This document shows, one piece after another, positions 32,486 to 35,135 of a stretch of DNA of 35,135 nt. Source of the stretch: Acidimicrobiia bacterium (GTDB taxonomy: Bacteria; Actinomycetota; Acidimicrobiia; Acidimicrobiales; Poriferisodalaceae); assembly GCA_022826045.1 (NCBI GenBank), contig JAJDVQ010000016.1, positions 1-35,135 on the forward strand, in the 5' to 3' direction. Numbering within the stretch: the first letter of the stretch is position 1; each line of letters begins with the position of its first letter. The notes beneath the pieces were generated by a model, which did no database searches, was not told where the DNA came from, and saw nothing but the letters and a program-made list of their open reading frames with translations. The position numbers and the translations under genes are program-made.

Positions 32486-33265
32486 ATGCCGCGTCTTGAT
32501 CTCAGCGGAGCATCAGCCATCGTCACCGGCGGAGCGTCGGGCATCGGCGAGGCCAGCGCCCGCCAGCTTGCCGATGCCGGGGCCCATGTGGTCATCGCTG
32601 ACCTGCAGGACGACCTCGGCACCGAGGTGGCATCGTCGGTCGGCGGGCTGTTCGTGCGCTGCGACGTCACCAGCATCGACGACGCGAGCGCCGCGGTGGA
32701 TGCCGCATCGGAGATGGGGCCACTTCGTGCGCTGGTCAACTCGGCCGGGCTGGGCCGTGCGGGTCGCACCATCGACCGCAACAACGTGCCGATGGACCTC
32801 GAACAGTTCCGCTTCGTGATCAACGTGAACCTCATCGGCTCGTTCAACATGCTCGCCCAGGCGGCATCGGCCATGGCCAAGACCGAGCCCGTCGACGAAG
32901 ACGGGTCTCGCGGCGCGGTCGTCAACATGGCCTCGGTGGCGGCCTTCGACGGCCAGATCGGCCAAGCCGCCTACTCGGCCTCCAAGGGCGGCGTGGTGGG
33001 CATGACCCTGCCGATCGCCCGCGACCTGTCCGCTACCGGCATTCGCGTCAACACGATCGCGCCGGGCCTCATCGACACGCCGATCTACGGCGAGGGCGAG
33101 CAGTCTGAGCAGTTCAAGGCGCACCTGGGCCAGAGCGTGCTGTTCCCCAAGCGTCTTGGCTACGGCGAGGAGCTGGCCTTCATGGTGATGGAGTGCATCA
33201 CCAACCCGTACATGAACGGCGAGGTGATCCGCGTCGACGGCGGCATCCGGCTGCCCCCCCGCTGA
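32486..33265 (+). CDS. Short-chain dehydrogenase/reductase (3-hydroxyacyl-CoA dehydrogenase-like)
   Basis: A 259-residue NAD(P)-dependent SDR. The cofactor motif is TGGASGIG near the N-terminus, NSAG follows the fourth strand, and the catalytic Ser and Tyr-x3-Lys lie in NMASVAAFDGQIGQAAYSAS followed by KGG. The C-terminal IAPGLIDTPI and NGEVIRVDGGIRLPPR are typical. It resembles the HSD17B10-like group that oxidises 3-hydroxyacyl-CoA, which would fit the CoA metabolism elsewhere in the window. ATG 32486 is preferred over a TTG at 32471 because GGAGG at 32473-32477 is correctly spaced. Its stop is nine bases from the stop of the convergent hydrolase. Confidence 0.88.
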   Translation: MPRLDLSGASAIVTGGASGIGEASARQLADAGAHVVIADLQDDLGTEVASSVGGLFVRCDVTSIDDASAAVDAASEMGPLRALVNSAGLGRAGRTIDRNNVPMDLEQFRFVINVNLIGSFNMLAQAASAMAKTEPVDEDGSRGAVVNMASVAAFDGQIGQAAYSASKGGVVGMTLPIARDLSATGIRVNTIAPGLIDTPIYGEGEQSEQFKAHLGQSVLFPKRLGYGEELAFMVMECITNPYMNGEVIRVDGGIRLPPR

Positions 33266-33274
33266 GCTGCACTG

Positions 33275-34042
33275 TCACGCCAGGAAGTCGGCGATGACGT
33301 CGTTGAAGGCGTCGGGCTGTTCCTGGTTGGCGAGATGGCCGGCGTCGGCGATCTCCGCGTAACGAGCGCCTGCGATTCCCTCCGCCAGCCGTTGCGACGT
33401 GCGGGGCGGGGTGACCTCGTCGTGCTCGCCCACCACCACCAGCGTCGGCGCAGCAATGCGCACGAGGTCCGGGTAGTGGTTCGACTCTGCCATCGAGTCG
33501 CAGGCCCACTGGTAGCAGGGCATGCGGATCGACGGGACCATCATGTCGGCAACGCGAGACCGGAGCTCCTCCGAAGCGTCAGGGCTGACGAGCCGCTGCG
33601 CCCGGGCCTCAGCGAAGCCCTCGGGGCCGAGGTCGACAAAACCGATCGCCCGCGCCCGCATGGCGTCGGCCTGCTCAGGCTTCGTGCCGGCGCCGGCACT
33701 GGAGTCGGCCAGGACGAGCGCAGAGACCAGCTCAGGGTGCCGCAGGACCAACCGGGTCGCCGTGACGCCGCCCCACGAGACGCCCAGCACTGCTACCGGG
33801 CCGTCTGACTCAGCCCTGATCAGTGATGCGGCTGCGTCAGCCCAGCCGTCAATGCCGGGGGCACTCGCGGGATCGGCTGAATGTCGGTAGCCGGGAGCGT
33901 CCCACGCCACGAGCCGCACGCCCAGACGCTCGGCGAGCGGGCGTTGGCCCAGAAAGGCGTCGGCACACGAGCCGATGCCGTGCAGGCACAGCAGCACCGG
34001 TGCGTCATGCGCGCCATAGGACCAGCGGAAGATGCCGGACAT
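33275..34042 (-). CDS. Alpha/beta hydrolase
   Basis: A 255-residue alpha/beta-hydrolase. The oxyanion region is LLCLHGIGSCADAF, the nucleophile Ser is in VLGVSWGGVTATRL (GxSxG), the acid is in VVVGEHDEVTPP, and the His in IADAGHLANQEQPDAF. It could be an esterase, lactonase or C-C hydrolase. ATG 34042 (MSGIFRWSYG) is chosen because the extra frame upstream overlaps the preceding SMP-30 gene and has no domain character. It lies 25 bases downstream of that gene on the same strand, so the two form an operon that may open and hydrolyse a lactone or ester. Confidence 0.85.
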   Translation of the reverse strand: MSGIFRWSYGAHDAPVLLCLHGIGSCADAFLGQRPLAERLGVRLVAWDAPGYRHSADPASAPGIDGWADAAASLIRAESDGPVAVLGVSWGGVTATRLVLRHPELVSALVLADSSAGAGTKPEQADAMRARAIGFVDLGPEGFAEARAQRLVSPDASEELRSRVADMMVPSIRMPCYQWACDSMAESNHYPDLVRIAAPTLVVVGEHDEVTPPRTSQRLAEGIAGARYAEIADAGHLANQEQPDAFNDVIADFLA

Positions 34043-34067
34043 GGGACTCGGGCTCACTGGACGGAGC

Positions 34068-34922
34068 TCATTGGCGCGAGCGCACCCGGGCCAGCGGCGT
34101 CGGGACGCCGGCAACAGGGGCACGAGTGCGGAAGATGCAGCCGCCACCGCCGGTGCCGCCGCCATCCGACGCCTCACCGGTCACGATGTAGAGGTCGCGC
34201 ATGTCGGCGCCGCCGAAGCAGACGCTGGTGACGAACTGGCCAGGAACCGGTACGGCGAGATCGGACTCACCGTCGGGTGTGTAGCGCTGCACGCGTGCCC
34301 CTTCGGCCAGCGCGACCCACACGCCTCCTTCGACGTCCACGGCCAGGCCGTCTGGCACCTTGCCTTCGCGCACGAACTCCCGGCGGTTGGTCACTGAGTC
34401 GCCGTCCACATCCGACACCCACACCCTGCCCGGAATGCTGTCGGAGTGGTACAGCCGCGACCCGTCAGGCGAGAAGCCGATGCCATTGGTGAGCTGCACG
34501 TCGCGGTAGACCTCCTCGGCTGTGCCGTCGAGGTTGATGCGATACAGCTCGCCGGCCTCATCGGGTGACGACAGGTCGAACGGGTTGCGCCTCAGCGAGC
34601 CCACGTAGACGCGCCCCAGCGAATCAGTGTGCATGTCGTTGAAACCGGCGACATCGGGAGCGAACAGCACTTCCGAGCCGGCGTCGGTGACGTGCTGGAT
34701 GTTGCGACCGCTCACCACCACACCGCCGTCGGCGTGCAGCACCATGCCGCCCACGCCCCTGCGCTTCGGCACCACGATCTCGATCTCGCCATCGGGCCGC
34801 CGCCGGCGCACGCCGCCGTTGGGCACATCGGAGAAATAGAAGTTGTCGTGCTCGTCCACCCGCGGACCCTCGATCAGGCCCCATCCCGAACTCAGCATCT
34901 CCAACTCGAAATCAGCGCTCAT
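34068..34922 (-). CDS. SMP-30/gluconolactonase/LRE family protein
   Basis: A 284-residue six-bladed beta-propeller lactonase-type protein. It has LIEGPRVDEHDNFYFSDVPN with the metal-binding Glu, GFNDMHTDSLGRVYVGS and LTNGIGFSPDGSRLYHSDSI with the Asn ligands, and VPDGLAVDVEGGVWVAL with the Asp ligand. Family members hydrolyse sugar lactones and other lactones using a divalent metal. A GGGGAG ribosome binding site precedes the ATG. Probable partner of the hydrolase immediately downstream. Confidence 0.87.
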   Translation of the reverse strand: MSADFELEMLSSGWGLIEGPRVDEHDNFYFSDVPNGGVRRRRPDGEIEIVVPKRRGVGGMVLHADGGVVVSGRNIQHVTDAGSEVLFAPDVAGFNDMHTDSLGRVYVGSLRRNPFDLSSPDEAGELYRINLDGTAEEVYRDVQLTNGIGFSPDGSRLYHSDSIPGRVWVSDVDGDSVTNRREFVREGKVPDGLAVDVEGGVWVALAEGARVQRYTPDGESDLAVPVPGQFVTSVCFGGADMRDLYIVTGEASDGGGTGGGGCIFRTRAPVAGVPTPLARVRSRQ

Positions 34923-35135
34923 CGACGTCTCCCCTACTCCGAGCCGTGACGCTCATCCGCCGACCCCGATCCAGGGACCGGCGGTGTGCGGACACTAAGC
35001 CCGGATCCACCGGTTCGAGTTGGGGTTGGGGTTGTCGCGTCCACCGGAAAGGCCTCCTGACGTGGCATTTTGCCGTTGAGGATTGTTCGGCGTGATGCCA
35101 GGCCGGGAGGCACTTTCTGTGAGGACGATAACGCA
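34923..35135. other. Terminal intergenic stretch
   Basis: No gene is recognised in the last 213 bases. The end (from about 35040) contains imperfect inverted sequences (GGCCTCCTG and later GGGAGGC) and is less GC-rich, which could be the edge of a mobile element beyond the window. This is not demonstrable here. Confidence 0.25.

Noticed and set aside
35040..35135. Right-end inverted sequences as an insertion sequence terminus
   Set aside because: The arms are short and imperfect and the rest of the element would lie outside the window, so it cannot be supported.

Overview
This is a high-GC window whose gene content points to an actinobacterium, most likely Acidimicrobiia or a close relative. 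The evidence is a pgsA-cinA order transcribed towards recA, two F420-type luciferase-like oxidoreductases, family III CoA-transferases, many GTG starts, an actinobacterial-type LexA box (GAAC-N4-GTTC) and several promoters of the leaderless kind. The lineage call is inference; no rRNA or tRNA is present.

Left part (1-5.4 kb): recA lies on the minus strand behind a sigma70-like promoter with a LexA box in its spacer. It is followed by a remnant zone: an intact DUF4143 ATPase under a palindromic promoter, an HsdR fragment with an in-frame internal deletion, an intact VapBC-like pair, a decayed DUF1905 gene, an antitoxin fused to a headless PIN toxin, a VapC cut by a stop codon, and the C-terminal half of a second DUF4143 ATPase.

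Metabolic block (5.4-11 kb): enoyl-CoA hydratase-like protein, MFS carrier and family III CoA-transferase on the plus strand, then two LLM oxidoreductases on the minus strand. Together with the remnant zone this block separates cinA-pgsA (11-13.2 kb) from recA. A class IV aminotransferase follows on the plus strand.

Defence island (14.4-28.4 kb): it opens with an SMC/RecF-like ATPase and a frameshifted TOPRIM-like partner. Next is a type I restriction system whose hsdR (with a C-terminal AlbA_2/Schlafen-like domain) is separated from hsdM-hsdS by about 5 kb of cargo. The cargo is a winged-helix protein overlapping a DUF3800 (RNase H-fold) gene; a candidate structured RNA behind a near-consensus promoter next to hsdR; and, on the opposite strand, a ParB/Srx protein with a HEPN-like C-terminal region three bases upstream of a Dam-type adenine methyltransferase. 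A solitary HigA-like regulator sits upstream of hsdM. The ParB/HEPN-like plus Dam pair, the winged-helix plus DUF3800 pair and the RNA are the best candidates for something undescribed.

Right part (28.5-35.1 kb): a divergent family A DNA polymerase without a 5'-3' nuclease domain and with a large insertion, an MFS exporter, a short-chain dehydrogenase, an alpha/beta hydrolase and an SMP-30/gluconolactonase-like protein. All calls come from reading translated sequence; no database search was run.
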